Positions 7,997 through 17,582 are shown, counted from the stretch's first letter. The stretch: DNA of 64,000 bases from Burkholderia sp. S171 (GCF_009766085.1 NZ_LMUF01000007.1:117049-181048); one strand, 5' to 3'. Numbers and translations are program-made. The notes: a model not told the origin generated them from the sequence alone.

Positions 7997-9196
7997 TTAC
8001 TTCAGCACGGTCGCAATGGCGTTGGCCACCACTTCAAGATTGCGCGTATTCAGCGCGGCCACGCAGATGCGGCCCGTGCTGACGGCGTAGATCCCGAATT
8101 CCTCTCGCAGGCGATCGACTTGCGCCGAGGTCAGGCCCGAGTACGAAAACATGCCGCGCTGCTGGTTCACGAAGCTGAAGTCGCGCTCCACGCCCGCTGC
8201 CTTGATGTGCTCGACCAGGCCGTTGCGCATCGCGCGAATGCGGTCGCGCATTTCGCCGAGTTCCTGTTCCCACGTGGCGCGCAATTCGGGCGATGCGAGC
8301 ACCGCAGCGACAACCGAACCACCGTGCGTCGGCGGATTCGAATAGTTCGTGCGAATCACGCGCTTGAGTTGCGACAGCACGCGCGTGGCTTCTTCCTTGG
8401 AGCTCGTGATGATCGACAGTGCGCCCACGCGCTCACCATACAGCGAGAACGATTTGGAGAATGACGACGACACGAATACGTTGATATCCGCTTTGGCGAA
8501 CAGGCGTACGGCCGCAGCGTCAGCGTCGATGTTCTCGCCAAAGCCCTGATAAGCGATATCGAGGAACGGTACCAGCGAGCGTGCCTTGACCGTTTCCACG
8601 ACCTGTTGCCATTGCGCCGGGGTCAGGTCGACGCCGGTCGGGTTATGGCAGCACGCGTGCAGCACGACGACCGTTCCCGCCGGGTAGTTGTTGAATGCTT
8701 CCAGCATGGCGTCGAACTTCACGCCGTGCGTGGCTGCGTCGTAGTAAGGGTAGTTCACCACGTCGAAACCCGCGTATTCGAACAACGCGCGGTGGTTTTC
8801 CCAGCTCGGGTCGCTGATGGCGATTTTGCCCGTGGGATTCAGCCGTTTCAGGAAGTCGGCGCCAATCTTGAGCGCGCCCGTTCCACCGAGTGCCTGAGCC
8901 GTGATCACGCGGCCGTCAGCGATCAGTTGTGAATCATTGCCGAGCAGCAGCTTTTGCACGGCTGCGTCATAAGCGGCAATGCCTTCAATGGGCAGATAAC
9001 CACGCGGCGCGGCGAGTTCCGTGCGCGCTTTTTCGGCTTCGCGAACGGCGCGCAGGAGCGGAATCTTGCCTTCTTCGTTGAAATACACGCCCACGCCGAG
9101 ATTGACCTTGGTCGTGCGCGGATCGGCGTTGAAGGCTTCGTTCAGGCCCAAAATGGGGTCACGGGGGGCAAGCTCGACGGCTGAGAAAAGAGACAT
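7997..9196 (-). CDS. tyrB: Aromatic amino acid / aspartate aminotransferase
   Basis: A 399-residue class I fold-type I PLP aminotransferase. The PLP lysine is K248 in SFSKSFSLYGERVG; CCHNPTGVD contains the conserved NPTG, and Asp213 of LDIAYQG binds the pyridine nitrogen. Sequence and length fit the AspC/TyrB branch that transfers amino groups between aspartate or aromatic amino acids and 2-oxoglutarate. Which of the two dominates cannot be read from sequence. It is divergent from uvrB, an arrangement common in Burkholderia relatives, across a 476-bp intergenic region. Confidence 0.9.
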   Translation of the reverse strand: MSLFSAVELAPRDPILGLNEAFNADPRTTKVNLGVGVYFNEEGKIPLLRAVREAEKARTELAAPRGYLPIEGIAAYDAAVQKLLLGNDSQLIADGRVITAQALGGTGALKIGADFLKRLNPTGKIAISDPSWENHRALFEYAGFDVVNYPYYDAATHGVKFDAMLEAFNNYPAGTVVVLHACCHNPTGVDLTPAQWQQVVETVKARSLVPFLDIAYQGFGENIDADAAAVRLFAKADINVFVSSSFSKSFSLYGERVGALSIITSSKEEATRVLSQLKRVIRTNYSNPPTHGGSVVAAVLASPELRATWEQELGEMRDRIRAMRNGLVEHIKAAGVERDFSFVNQQRGMFSYSGLTSAQVDRLREEFGIYAVSTGRICVAALNTRNLEVVANAIATVLK

Positions 9197-9672
9197 GATT
9201 TATCGGCGGTAGTGGATAAGGCGGCACGGGCGATCGGGATGGGAAATCGGCTGTTCAACCGCAGAAAGCGGTGCAAACCGGACCTCAAGGAGCCAACAGG
9301 AGCCAACAAAACTCCGTCCCCATCGATGAAAACCCCAGTTCGGCATTGTAACGAATCGGCCGCTGCTTTTCGGCCTGACGAAATGGAAGAAACGCGGGTT
9401 TTGGCTATTTTTTTCGGGCAATTTTCTGGGTTTTTACGAAAATCAGCACGACGAGCCACCGCGTGACGGAATATTGTCCTCAAGCTTTCACTAACCAAAA
9501 CAATCACTTGCGATTTCGCCGTGCTGCCCCATCTTGGAAACATTGGGCATTCTGCGAAAGCTTGGCGCAAATCGCCCGAACCTCTTCTGACAATCCTCAT
9601 CCGCCGTCCAAACCCGCTCCAGCGCGAACCGCTAGAATGGGTGTTTGCTCTCGGCCAAGGCACTTCATCCTC
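9197..9672. other. Intergenic region between tyrB and uvrB
   Basis: There is no credible gene in these 476 bases. A minus-strand -10-like TACAAT (9345-9350) could serve the aminotransferase and a plus-strand TAGAAT near 9633 could serve uvrB, both without good -35 elements. A perfect tandem pair of GGAGCCAACA occurs at 9289-9308. I see no LexA-type CTGT-N8-ACAG box close to uvrB. Confidence 0.5.
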
Positions 9673-11766
9673 ATGTCCGATACCCCGCTACTCGAAACTG
9701 CCGAAACCCTCGACGAATCCAAATTCGTCCGGTTCGAAGGCTCTCCGTTCCAGCTTTATCAACCCTATTCACCCGCGGGCGACCAGCCCACGGCGATCGC
9801 AACGCTTGTGGAAGGGATCGAGGACGGTTTGTCGTTCCAGACACTGCTTGGCGTAACGGGCTCGGGCAAGACGTTCACCATGGCGAACGTGATTGCGCGT
9901 ATGGGCCGCCCTGCCATTGTGTTCGCGCCGAACAAGACACTCGCCGCGCAGCTCTACGCGGAATTTCGTGAGTTTTTTCCTCGCAATGCCGTTGAGTACT
10001 TCGTTTCTTACTACGATTACTACCAGCCGGAAGCCTACGTTCCGCAGCGCGATCTGTTTATCGAGAAGGACTCGTCGATCAACGAACACATCGAGCAAAT
10101 GCGGCTCTCGGCGACTAAAAGCCTGCTCGAGCGGCGTGATGTGGTGATCGTGGCGACGGTATCGGCAATCTACGGTATCGGCAATCCGTCGGAATATCAC
10201 AAGATGATTCTGACGCTGCGCACTGGCGACAAGATGGGGCAGCGCGACATCATCGCGCGCCTGATCGCGATGCAGTACAGCCGCAACGAAGCCGATTTTT
10301 CACGCGGGACATTTCGCGTGCGGGGCGACACCATCGACATCTTCCCGGCGGAGCACGCCGAAATGGCCGTGCGCGTAGAGCTGTTCGACGACGAAATTGA
10401 GTCGATGCAACTCTTCGACCCGCTCACTGGCCGCGTGCGCAACAAGATTCCGCGTTTCACCGTTTATCCGTCGTCTCACTATGTGACGCCGCGCGACACG
10501 GTCATGCGCGCCATCGAGACAATCAAGCTGGAGTTGCGCGAGCGGCTCGAGTTCTTCCATAAGGACGGCAAGCTGGTTGAGGCGCAACGGCTGGAACAGC
10601 GCACGCGTTTCGATCTGGAAATGCTGCAGGAGCTGGGTTTCTGCAAAGGCATCGAGAACTATTCGCGGCATTTTTCCGGCGCGGCGCCGGGCGAGCCGCC
10701 GCCAACGCTCGTCGATTACTTGCCGCCCGACGCGCTGATGTTGCTCGACGAGTCGCATGTGCTGATCGGCCAGTTGAACGGCATGTACAACGGCGACCGG
10801 GCGCGCAAGGAGAATCTCGTCGATTACGGTTTCCGGATGCCGTCGGCGCTGGACAACCGGCCGCTCAAGTTCAACGAATTCGAACGCAAGATGCGCCAGG
10901 CGATCTTCGTTTCAGCCACGCCGGCCGATTACGAAAACCGCACGGCGGGGCAGGTGGCCGAACAGCTTGTGCGGCCGACCGGTCTGGTCGATCCCGATAT
11001 TGAAGTGCGTCCGGCACGCTCGCAAGTGGACGACGTGCTCGGCGAGATCAATGCGCGCGTCAAGGTGCACGAGCGTGTGCTGGTGACGGTGCTGACCAAG
11101 CGCATGGCTGAACAACTGACCGAGTTTCTCGCGGATCACGGCGTGAAAGTGCGCTACCTGCATAGCGACATTGACACGGTCGAGCGCGTGGAAATCATCC
11201 GCGATCTGCGTCTCGGCACGTTCGACGTGCTGGTCGGGATCAACTTGCTGCGAGAAGGGCTGGATATCCCGGAAGTGTCGCTGGTCGCGATCCTCGACGC
11301 CGACAAGGAAGGTTTCCTGCGCGCGGAACGTTCGCTGATCCAGACGATCGGCCGGGCTGCCCGTAACGTGAACGGCAAGGCGATTCTCTACGGCGACAAA
11401 GTCACGGACTCAATGAAACGTGCGATCGGCGAGACCGAACGGCGCCGCACAAAGCAGATTGCGCACAATCTCGCGATGGGCATTACGCCGCGTGGCGTGA
11501 CCAAGCGGATCAAGGACATTATCGACGGTGTTTATAACGCCGACGATGCCCGCGCCGAGCTGAAGGAAGCCCAGACCCGCGCGAAGTTCGAGGACATGTC
11601 TGAAAAGCAGATATCGAAGGAAATCAAGCGGCTCGAAAAGCAGATGATGGATCACGCGAAAAATCTTGAATTCGAAAAAGCTGCGCAAACCCGCGACCAA
11701 CTGTCGCTTCTGAGGCAGCGCGTGTTCGGCGCGAATGTGGGTGACCACATTACGGGCATCAGCTAA
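9673..11766 (+). CDS. uvrB: Excinuclease ABC subunit B
   Basis: A 697-residue DNA damage recognition helicase-like ATPase of nucleotide excision repair. The Walker A motif GVTGSGKT, the [10 protein letters not shown] beta-hairpin segment that clamps DNA at the lesion, the DESH Walker B motif and the C-terminal UVR domain for UvrC contact ([20 protein letters not shown]) are all present. The start at 9673 gives [20 protein letters not shown]; the open frame extends 70 codons upstream but with no family-like sequence. A short N-terminal extension precedes the conserved [17 protein letters not shown]. Confidence 0.97.
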   Translation: MSDTPLLETAETLDESKFVRFEGSPFQLYQPYSPAGDQPTAIATLVEGIEDGLSFQTLLGVTGSGKTFTMANVIARMGRPAIVFAPNKTLAAQLYAEFREFFPRNAVEYFVSYYDYYQPEAYVPQRDLFIEKDSSINEHIEQMRLSATKSLLERRDVVIVATVSAIYGIGNPSEYHKMILTLRTGDKMGQRDIIARLIAMQYSRNEADFSRGTFRVRGDTIDIFPAEHAEMAVRVELFDDEIESMQLFDPLTGRVRNKIPRFTVYPSSHYVTPRDTVMRAIETIKLELRERLEFFHKDGKLVEAQRLEQRTRFDLEMLQELGFCKGIENYSRHFSGAAPGEPPPTLVDYLPPDALMLLDESHVLIGQLNGMYNGDRARKENLVDYGFRMPSALDNRPLKFNEFERKMRQAIFVSATPADYENRTAGQVAEQLVRPTGLVDPDIEVRPARSQVDDVLGEINARVKVHERVLVTVLTKRMAEQLTEFLADHGVKVRYLHSDIDTVERVEIIRDLRLGTFDVLVGINLLREGLDIPEVSLVAILDADKEGFLRAERSLIQTIGRAARNVNGKAILYGDKVTDSMKRAIGETERRRTKQIAHNLAMGITPRGVTKRIKDIIDGVYNADDARAELKEAQTRAKFEDMSEKQISKEIKRLEKQMMDHAKNLEFEKAAQTRDQLSLLRQRVFGANVGDHITGIS

Positions 11767-11788
11767 ACGTAAGGGATTCAGGGCAGGG

Positions 11789-11825
11789 AACGCGGCAACC
11801 CAAACGGGTTCGCCGCGTTTTTTTT
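11789..11825 (+). terminator. Terminator of uvrB
   Basis: AACGCGGCAACCC, loop AAAC, GGGTTCGCCGCGTT is a long stem with a one-base bulge, followed by eight T residues, 22 bp after the uvrB stop. Confidence 0.93.
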
Positions 11826-11901
11826 GCCCGAAATTTCGCCGTAAGAACGTCCCGCCCTCTCAACAACCCAACACGCACAAGGCTTGTTGATTTCCATCAA
11901 A

Positions 11902-11957
11902 TTGTTCCGTCCTCCGATCAGTGCTAAACTCCACACCCATTGAGAATGGTTCGTATT
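11902..11957 (+). promoter_or_regulatory. ftrA promoter with overlapping Fur-like box
   Basis: TTGTTC (11902-11907) and TAAACT (11925-11930) are separated by 17 bp. A Fur-like sequence ATTGAGAATGGTTCGTATT (11939-11957) begins just past the expected transcription start, a position suited to repression. The match to the 7-1-7 Fur consensus is moderate (about 9 of 14). The rest of 11826-12080 holds no gene. Confidence 0.5.
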
Positions 11958-12080
11958 AACGTTGTTGGTTACGTTCTCATTGCGATTTCCTATCATCGAC
12001 GTCAAATTGATCGATGAACTGACCGGATTGGAGCGAGCGCACGCAGCGCATCACCGATCAATAACAAGAAGGAGTGACGG

Positions 12081-12629
12081 ATGCAGGTTTCAACTTTTGC
12101 ACGCGGCGCGGTAGCCGCAGTCGCGCTTGCGGCAATGGCGTCGGCATCGGCTGCCGAATATCCGATCGGCAAGCAGCATATCGAGAACGGCATGGAAGTT
12201 GGCGCGGTGTACCTGCAGCCGATCACCATGGAACCGGAAGGCATGATGCGCAAAGCCTCGGATTCCGACGTGCACCTCGAAGCCGACATCCACGCCGTGA
12301 AGAACAATCCAAACGGCTTCGCGGAAGGCGACTGGATGCCTTACCTGCAAGTGACGTACGAGCTGACCAAGGTCGGCACGACGCAAACCATCAAGGGCGA
12401 CATGATGGGCATGGTCGCGAGCGACGGCCCGCACTACGGCGACAACGTGAAGCTGTTCGGCCCGGGCAAATACCACCTGAAACTCAACATCGCGCCGCCG
12501 ATGCAAACCGGCCACATGGCGTTCGGCCGTCACGTCGACAAGGAAACCGGCGTGGGTCCGTGGTTCAAGCCCTACACGATCGAATACGATTTCCCGTTTG
12601 CCGGCATCGGCAAGAAGGGTGGTTACTGA
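12081..12629 (+). CDS. ftrA: Periplasmic ferrous iron-binding protein FtrA (P19/Tpd family)
   Basis: A 182-residue exported protein: the signal peptide spans about 1-25 (ending SASAA) and the P19/FetP-like beta-sandwich follows. These proteins bind iron and copper through a conserved Glu/Met/His set; candidate ligands are in NGMEVGAVYLQPITMEPEGM, GDMMGMVASDGPHYG and MQTGHMAF. In Bordetella and Burkholderia the first gene of ftrABCD, encoding this protein, is needed for ferrous iron uptake at acidic pH. The three partner genes follow in order here. An AAGGAG ribosome site precedes the ATG. Confidence 0.9.
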   Translation: MQVSTFARGAVAAVALAAMASASAAEYPIGKQHIENGMEVGAVYLQPITMEPEGMMRKASDSDVHLEADIHAVKNNPNGFAEGDWMPYLQVTYELTKVGTTQTIKGDMMGMVASDGPHYGDNVKLFGPGKYHLKLNIAPPMQTGHMAFGRHVDKETGVGPWFKPYTIEYDFPFAGIGKKGGY

Positions 12630-12715
12630 GTAGTCGAGTCAGGCGTCCGGCAACCGTGACATGACGTGAAAACGAAGCGAAACGTCGCGCCGGGCGTCGC
12701 AGCCAGGAAGCATGC

Positions 12716-13063
12716 ATGCAACGCAAAACCAAGTTGATCGCCGCCTCGCTAGCCTTGGCGGCTGGATGGTTCGCCAGTGCCGCGGCAGCGCAAGCCGCCG
12801 ACCTGCCGACCTTCAAGCTGGAAATGAACGACGGCAAGCTCAATCCCACGCGTATTGAAGTGCCGGCGGGGCAGCGCATCAAGATCGAAGTGCACAACAT
12901 CGGCAAAGGTGCGGCTGAATTCGAAAGCATCCAGTTGCGCAAGGAAAAAGTGCTCGCGCCGGGCGCCGATTCCTTCGTCGTGATTGCGCCGCTGGAGAAG
13001 GGTGAGTACAAATTCTTCGACGATTTTCATCAATCGGCGCAAGGCGTCATCGTCGCGAAGTAA
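12716..13063 (+). CDS. ftrB: Periplasmic cupredoxin-like protein FtrB
   Basis: A 115-residue exported protein with a signal peptide to about residue 28 (ending AAAQAAD) and a cupredoxin fold resembling the EfeO N-terminal domain. It is proposed to oxidise Fe(II) or handle electrons before transport through the FTR1-type permease. KFFDDFHQSAQGVIVAK at the C-terminus resembles the EfeO cupredoxin terminus with a His ligand. There is no cysteine in the mature protein, so this is not a classical type I copper site. It lies 86 bp downstream of ftrA. Confidence 0.85.
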   Translation: MQRKTKLIAASLALAAGWFASAAAAQAADLPTFKLEMNDGKLNPTRIEVPAGQRIKIEVHNIGKGAAEFESIQLRKEKVLAPGADSFVVIAPLEKGEYKFFDDFHQSAQGVIVAK

Positions 13064-13144
13064 GGTCACGCCGGGCCGGTTTGCGTGCTGTCCGTTCAGC
13101 GTCACGCGCAACCTGCTTCGGCCTGCAAGAGCGGGGGATAAGTG

Positions 13145-13990
13145 ATGGGTCAGGTTCTTTTCATCGTGTGGCGGGAGAGTGTCGAGGCGCTGCTGGTCGT
13201 CGGCATCCTGTATGCATGGCTGAAAAATGGCGATGCCGATGCGCGTCGCGGCATACCGTATTTGTGGGCGGGTGTGGCGGCGGGGTTGCTGGCGGCAGTG
13301 GCGCTGGGCGCGGCGCTGGTCGGTTTCACCGAAGAGTTATCCGGTGATGCACAGGATTATTTCCAGACCGGCATGGTCCTGGTGGCGTGCGTACTGATCG
13401 TGCAAATGGTGCTGTGGATGAAGCACCACGGGCGGTCAATGAAACGCGACATGGAAGCATCGCTGCAAAAGAGCAAGCAGGACGCGAACTGGTGGGGCGT
13501 GACCTTGCTGGTCGCGCTTGCGATTGCGCGTGAAGGCAGCGAGACCGTGATTTTCCTGTACGGCCTCGGCTTCGGCCAGTCGGGCCACGTCGATCCCATG
13601 CAGTATCTGGCGGTCGCGATTGGTCTGGCGCTGGCGTTTCTGACGTTTTATCTCCTGCAGCTTGGCGGCAAGATTTTCTCGTGGCGGCTCTTTTTCCGCG
13701 TGACGGAAATCATGTTGTTGTTCCTCGCGGCGGGCTTGTTTCAAACGGGTGTCGATAAACTCATCGATAAGGAGATCCTGCCTGTCGTCATGAATCAGGT
13801 GTGGGACACGTCCTGGCTGCTCGATGACTCCAGCACCTTTGGCTCGCTGGTCGCCACGCTCACGGGTTATCGCGCGCATCCGGCCGGCATGAACCTGATT
13901 GCGTACGCGGTGTACTGGGCGGTGATCTTCCTGCTGCTGCGTCGATCGAAAAACCGGATGGCGCAAAAATCGGCGCGAAGGGTGGCATGA
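13145..13990 (+). CDS. ftrC: FTR1-family iron permease FtrC
   Basis: A 281-residue inner-membrane permease of the oxidase-dependent FTR1/EfeU family with about seven transmembrane helices. Two copies of the iron-ligand motif RExxE are seen: RESVE near residue 10 and REGSE near residue 121. The start is the ATG at 13145; a GTG immediately before it at 13142 is in frame and could serve. It overlaps ftrD by ATGA, implying translational coupling. It imports iron delivered by FtrA and FtrB. Confidence 0.92.
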   Translation: MGQVLFIVWRESVEALLVVGILYAWLKNGDADARRGIPYLWAGVAAGLLAAVALGAALVGFTEELSGDAQDYFQTGMVLVACVLIVQMVLWMKHHGRSMKRDMEASLQKSKQDANWWGVTLLVALAIAREGSETVIFLYGLGFGQSGHVDPMQYLAVAIGLALAFLTFYLLQLGGKIFSWRLFFRVTEIMLLFLAAGLFQTGVDKLIDKEILPVVMNQVWDTSWLLDDSSTFGSLVATLTGYRAHPAGMNLIAYAVYWAVIFLLLRRSKNRMAQKSARRVA

Positions 13991-15402
13991 GCGGCATGAG
14001 CGACGCGATGAATCGGCCCGGCCGGCTGCAGCAAGCCGGGCAATGGATGCAACAACATGGCAGCCTGATCCGCGGCATTCAGTGGGTCGTGGTTGCCGTG
14101 TATGCGTTTCTGATTCTGGTTCCAGCCGTCTTGCCGCTGCCGGACGGTACCGCGCATCTCTGGACCAACCTCACGCTGGCTGCGCAGTTTGTGTTCTGGG
14201 GTATCTGGTGGCCGTTCGTGCTGCTTTCCATGGTGATGCTCGGCCGCGTGTGGTGCGGCGTGCTGTGTCCCGAAGGCGCACTGACCGAGTTTGCGAGCAA
14301 GTTCGGCCGCGGCTGGGCGATTCCACGCTGGTTGCGCTGGGGCGGCTGGCCGTTCGTTGCGTTCGGCATCACCACCATCTATGGTCAGATGGTCAGCGTT
14401 TATCAGTATCCGAAAGCCGTGTTGTTGGTACTAGGGGGCTCGACGGTCGGCGCCATGATTGTTGGCGTGCTGTATGGGCGCGAGAAACGCGTGTGGTGCA
14501 AGTATCTCTGCCCCGTGAACGGGGTATTTTCCCTTCTGGCACGGCTCGCGCCCTTCCACTTCAAGGTCAACGAGGACGCGTGGCGCCGCTCGTATAAAGA
14601 GGGCGAGCACGGGCATCGCGTGATCCCGGTCAACTGCGCGCCGCTCGTGCCGCTGCGCGCCATGAAAGGCGCGTCGGACTGCCACATGTGCGGCCGTTGC
14701 AGCGGTCATCGGGACGCTATTTCGCTCGAGTGGCGCTCGCCTTCGGCCGAAGTCGTGCAACTCGGCGATAAACAAGCGAATCCGTGGGACACCGCGCTGA
14801 TTCTGTACGGCTTGCTGGGCATCGCTATTGGCGCGTTCCACTGGACCGTGAGCACGTGGTTCGTCGACTTGAAGCAGATCTTTGCGTCGTGGCTGATCGA
14901 TCACAACATCCTCTGGCCGCTCGATACAAACGCGCCCTGGTTCCTCTTCACGCATTATCCCGAACAAAACGATGTTTTCTCGTGGCTCGACGGCGGGATG
15001 GTCGTGGGTTATATCGTGGTCACGGGGCTCGTTTATGGCACGGCGCTTCTGGCCTTGCTGGCCGTTGGAACCCGCATGCTCGGGCGTTTCAGTTTCACTC
15101 GCCTGCATCACCTGACGCAGGCGCTGATACCCGTGGCAGGATGCGGCGTGTTCCTGGGTTTATCGGCGACTACCGTGTCATTGCTGCGCGCTGAACATCT
15201 GCCGCTCTGGTGGGTGACCGATGTGCGCCTGGGCTTGCTCGGCGTTGCGAACCTGTGGAGCGCGTGGCTCGCCTGGCGCGTCATCGGCCGGTATGCAACT
15301 GGGCGTTTTGTCTCGCAAAGCGTTGCGATGCTGTGGTTTATCGCCGCTCTCGCCGTGGTAGATAGCGCCTGGTACCTGATGTTCTGGGGCTTTTCGCGGT
15401 AA
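13987..15402 (+). CDS. ftrD: Membrane iron-sulfur electron transfer protein FtrD
   Basis: A 471-residue polytopic membrane protein of the NapH/RdxA-like ferredoxin family. Cysteine motifs are VWCGVLCPEG and VWCKYLCPVNG (the paired CxxxCP motifs of NapH-type proteins) and a ferredoxin-like CHMCGRC. At least six hydrophobic helices flank these. In ftrABCD systems this protein is proposed to accept electrons from Fe(II) oxidation by FtrB and return them to the respiratory chain. It is translationally coupled to ftrC. Confidence 0.9.
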   Translation: MSGMSDAMNRPGRLQQAGQWMQQHGSLIRGIQWVVVAVYAFLILVPAVLPLPDGTAHLWTNLTLAAQFVFWGIWWPFVLLSMVMLGRVWCGVLCPEGALTEFASKFGRGWAIPRWLRWGGWPFVAFGITTIYGQMVSVYQYPKAVLLVLGGSTVGAMIVGVLYGREKRVWCKYLCPVNGVFSLLARLAPFHFKVNEDAWRRSYKEGEHGHRVIPVNCAPLVPLRAMKGASDCHMCGRCSGHRDAISLEWRSPSAEVVQLGDKQANPWDTALILYGLLGIAIGAFHWTVSTWFVDLKQIFASWLIDHNILWPLDTNAPWFLFTHYPEQNDVFSWLDGGMVVGYIVVTGLVYGTALLALLAVGTRMLGRFSFTRLHHLTQALIPVAGCGVFLGLSATTVSLLRAEHLPLWWVTDVRLGLLGVANLWSAWLAWRVIGRYATGRFVSQSVAMLWFIAALAVVDSAWYLMFWGFSR

Positions 15403-15491
15403 CGTTGCGGGTATCGCGCCAGTCGCGAGCTAATCGCGGGGCCAATCCCTTTATCAACGCAACGACTATCCTCCAACAACAGGTGACGAGA

Positions 15492-15905
15492 ATGAGAACA
15501 AAACCCGTATTGACCGACGCGGACGTAAAAACCATCGCGGCCGCGGCTGAAGCGCATGCATTGGCGAACAAGTGGTGCGTAGCAATTGCTGTCGTCGATG
15601 ACGGCGGCCATCTGCTTCACCTGCATAGGCTTGAGGGCGCAGGCGCAAGCACGGCAGAGATGTCCGCGGGCAAGGCGCGTACCGCTGCGCTTGGACGGCG
15701 CGAAACGAAAGTGTATGAAGACATGATCAAGCAAGGCCGCACGGCGTTCTTGAGCGCCCCGATGACTGCCATGCTGGAAGGCGGGGTGCCGATCGTGGTG
15801 GGTACGGATATTGTCGGCGCGGTGGGCGTCTCGGGCGTGAAGTCGGACCAGGATGCGGCAGTGGCGCGAGCGGGTATCGCGGCGTTGGGGATCGAAAGCG
15901 TTTAA
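15492..15905 (+). CDS. GlcG/HbpS-family heme-binding-like protein
   Basis: A 137-residue alpha/beta protein of the GlcG/HbpS family, starting MRTKPVLTDADVKTIAAAAE after AGGTGACGAG. Family hallmarks are CVAIAVVDDGGHLLHLHRLEGA and the C-terminal GVSGVKSDQDAAVARAGI. HbpS of Streptomyces binds heme and iron extracellularly, while GlcG sits in glycolate operons with unknown function; no signal peptide is visible here, so a cytosolic role is likely. It lies 89 bp after ftrD on the same strand and may be co-transcribed. Confidence 0.85.
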   Translation: MRTKPVLTDADVKTIAAAAEAHALANKWCVAIAVVDDGGHLLHLHRLEGAGASTAEMSAGKARTAALGRRETKVYEDMIKQGRTAFLSAPMTAMLEGGVPIVVGTDIVGAVGVSGVKSDQDAAVARAGIAALGIESV

Positions 15906-15969
15906 GGTTTCTGACGCGTTCTTCGGAGCAGCTTTGCTTCGCGACGATCAAACTGGTCGGCCTAAACAA

Positions 15970-16003
15970 AAAAAGCACGTTTTCGCGAGAAAACGTGCTT
16001 TTT
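15970..16003 (+). terminator. Strong intrinsic terminator
   Basis: AAAAGCACGTTTTC, loop GCGA, GAAAACGTGCTTTTT forms a 14-bp stem with flanking A- and T-runs, 65 bp after the GlcG-like gene. It would also act in the other orientation. The rest of 15906-16141 holds no gene. Confidence 0.92.
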
Positions 16004-16141
16004 GCTTATCAAATGGTGCTGTTCAAAGCACACGATGGGAACCAAAAAAAGCGGCTTCGCTGGCTATCGACGACTGGCTGGTGTTTGCACGAAGGGGTCT
16101 AAATTCTCGCGTGCAAGCCGTCATTGCTGGCTAGTGCCAAA

Positions 16142-16158
16142 CACCTCTCGAAGAGGTG
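16142..16158 (-). terminator. Possible terminator of hemP
   Basis: CACCTCTCGAAGAGGTG is a 7-bp hairpin; read on the minus strand it is followed by only TTT. It lies 58 bp past the hemP stop. Short stem and T-run make it weak. Confidence 0.4.
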
Positions 16159-16215
16159 GTCCCCACAATACCCGGTACTGAAATCCCGTCCTGCGTGTCG
16201 ATGTGCTCCTGCGCG

Positions 16216-16485
16216 TTACTTGGTGAGAATCAGCTTGCCCAGTCGCGTGGCGCGCAACTGATAGGTTTCACCGTTATGCATGATGCTGATGTGGCTATGA
16301 CCTTGCAGCAACGTGTCGCTGCGCAGTGATCGATCGGAACGCTCGCCGCTTTCCGACACGCTGCCCGACGGCGCAGGGCGCGCGGTCGTGACAGCTGCCG
16401 TCCGGGGCCGTGAGATAGTGGCTGCCGCGGAGCGTTCGACGGGACGACGTAGCCGAAGCGTGTTGGAGCGCAGGAGGTCGGTCAT
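16216..16485 (-). CDS. hemP: Hemin uptake protein HemP/HmuP
   Basis: An 89-residue protein whose last 35 residues (SDTLLQGHSHISIMHNGE onward to KLILTK) are the conserved HemP domain. HemP homologues are small proteins required for heme receptor expression or hemin uptake in Burkholderia, and HmuP is a co-activator in Bradyrhizobium. The N-terminal 54 residues are Ser/Arg/Thr-rich and apparently disordered, longer than the minimal family form. A good Fur box lies 39 bp upstream of the start. No heme receptor or transporter genes are adjacent, so it is separated from its usual partners. No clear Shine-Dalgarno is visible. Confidence 0.88.
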   Translation of the reverse strand: MTDLLRSNTLRLRRPVERSAAATISRPRTAAVTTARPAPSGSVSESGERSDRSLRSDTLLQGHSHISIMHNGETYQLRATRLGKLILTK

Positions 16486-16523
16486 GTCGAAGAGTCCGTT
16501 CGTTGAGTCGATGGAGTAATCTT

Positions 16524-16542
16524 AATGATAACCATTCCCATT
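16524..16542 (-). promoter_or_regulatory. Fur box upstream of hemP
   Basis: AATGATAACCATTCCCATT matches the 7-1-7 Fur consensus TGATAAT-N-ATTATCA at about 11 of 14 positions and sits directly upstream of hemP. Iron repression of hemP is therefore expected. Confidence 0.7.
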
Positions 16543-16617
16543 TACAACAACGAAGTATTCATCGATCACACGTTTCGATAGTCATTGGCTGTCTGGCTAT
16601 CGAAACGGTGTGGCGCC

Positions 16618-17109
16618 TCAGTGCAGCGGGCCTTCGAGATTGCTGTGAGCGAATTGCCGGATCAGCCGGACGGTGTCGATATCCGCTTCCCGATACGCAG
16701 ACTTCACAATCTCCTGCGTCTGAAGTGCGTCGGGGCTGGCGTTTGGATCGTCGGCGACGGGCAGGGTGGTGGCGTAGGTGAAACGCAGGAACAACTGGAG
16801 CTCGTCCGGTTGCTCGATTGCCATGGTCAGCGAGCCGCCCACGTATTCGGCGGTCGGCAGGATGTCGTAGCGAACACTGGCTTCGGGAATCAGCGTTACG
16901 CGGTCACGCACGACGGCCTGACCGTAGTGCAGTTCGCGTTCGAGCACATCGCCGGCACGCGACAGGATCACGCAGCGGTCTAGGCCGATCACGAACAATT
17001 GCGGCTGTTCCGCACGCAGCACGAGTCCGTGCCAGACCTGTTCGCGGGTCATCGATTCCACGAATGGATTGAGCGGGTCGTTGATCTGGATGAGGTGTTC
17101 GAAATTCAA
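16618..17109 (-). CDS. DUF1857 (SRPBCC superfamily) protein
   Basis: A 163-residue protein of the START/SRPBCC hydrophobic-cavity fold. The conserved beginning of the family, FEHLIQINDPLNP, and the strong stretch WHGLVLRAEQPQLFV are present. The chosen start is a TTG at 17109 (giving MNFEHLIQIND), preceded by AAGGA nine bases upstream; no in-frame ATG is available near the conserved start and the long upstream frame is not protein-like. Function is unknown. It lies 62 bp downstream of the OsmC gene on the same strand and may share its transcript. Confidence 0.82.
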   Translation of the reverse strand: MNFEHLIQINDPLNPFVESMTREQVWHGLVLRAEQPQLFVIGLDRCVILSRAGDVLERELHYGQAVVRDRVTLIPEASVRYDILPTAEYVGGSLTMAIEQPDELQLFLRFTYATTLPVADDPNASPDALQTQEIVKSAYREADIDTVRLIRQFAHSNLEGPLH

Positions 17110-17171
17110 AACGACAGTTTCCTTGGGTTGTTCGATGAGTGAGCGATCGCGTAGTCCGCGTTGTAGCCCGC

Positions 17172-17582
17172 TTACGCAGGCGTCAGGCCCGAATGAATCA
17201 TGATCGCGCCGCTGAGAATCTTGTGCACGGGACACGCATTCGCAATTTGCAAAAGCCGTTCCCGCTGGGTGCCATCCAATTCGCCGGTCAAGAGGATCTG
17301 GCGGTCGATCACCGTGCCTTCGGGCGTGATGTCCAGCGTGAGCGTCACGTGCACCGCTTCGAGCGGCCATCCCTTGTGCTTCGCGTACATCTTCAGCGTG
17401 ATCGACGTACACGCGCCCAGGCTCGACAGTAGCAAGCTGTGGGGCGTTGGGCCGGTATCTGCGCCACCGAGTGTTGACGGTTCGTCGGCGATCCAGTCAT
17501 GCTGGCCGTCGCTCAGCGAAACCTGAAAAGCCGTTGCACCGATGCGGGCGCTGACAGACGGCGTCACAAACTTTTCGGACAT
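17172..17582 (-). CDS. OsmC-family peroxiredoxin-like protein
   Basis: A 136-residue OsmC/Ohr superfamily protein. The two redox cysteines are visible in LGACTSITLKMYA and NACPVHKILSG, with the usual spacing of about 60 residues. Such proteins reduce organic or inorganic hydroperoxides using lipoyl or thiol donors. The start at 17582 gives MSEKFVTPSVSARIG; upstream open frame runs into the terminator hairpin of the pirin gene and cannot be coding. It resembles the single-domain YhfA/OsmC-like group more than classical Ohr. Confidence 0.87.
   Translation of the reverse strand: MSEKFVTPSVSARIGATAFQVSLSDGQHDWIADEPSTLGGADTGPTPHSLLLSSLGACTSITLKMYAKHKGWPLEAVHVTLTLDITPEGTVIDRQILLTGELDGTQRERLLQIANACPVHKILSGAIMIHSGLTPA

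Noticed and set aside
9463..9672. Upstream in-frame extension of uvrB by 70 codons
   Set aside because: Not conserved in type, overlaps promoter DNA, and the ATG at 9673 fits the family start.
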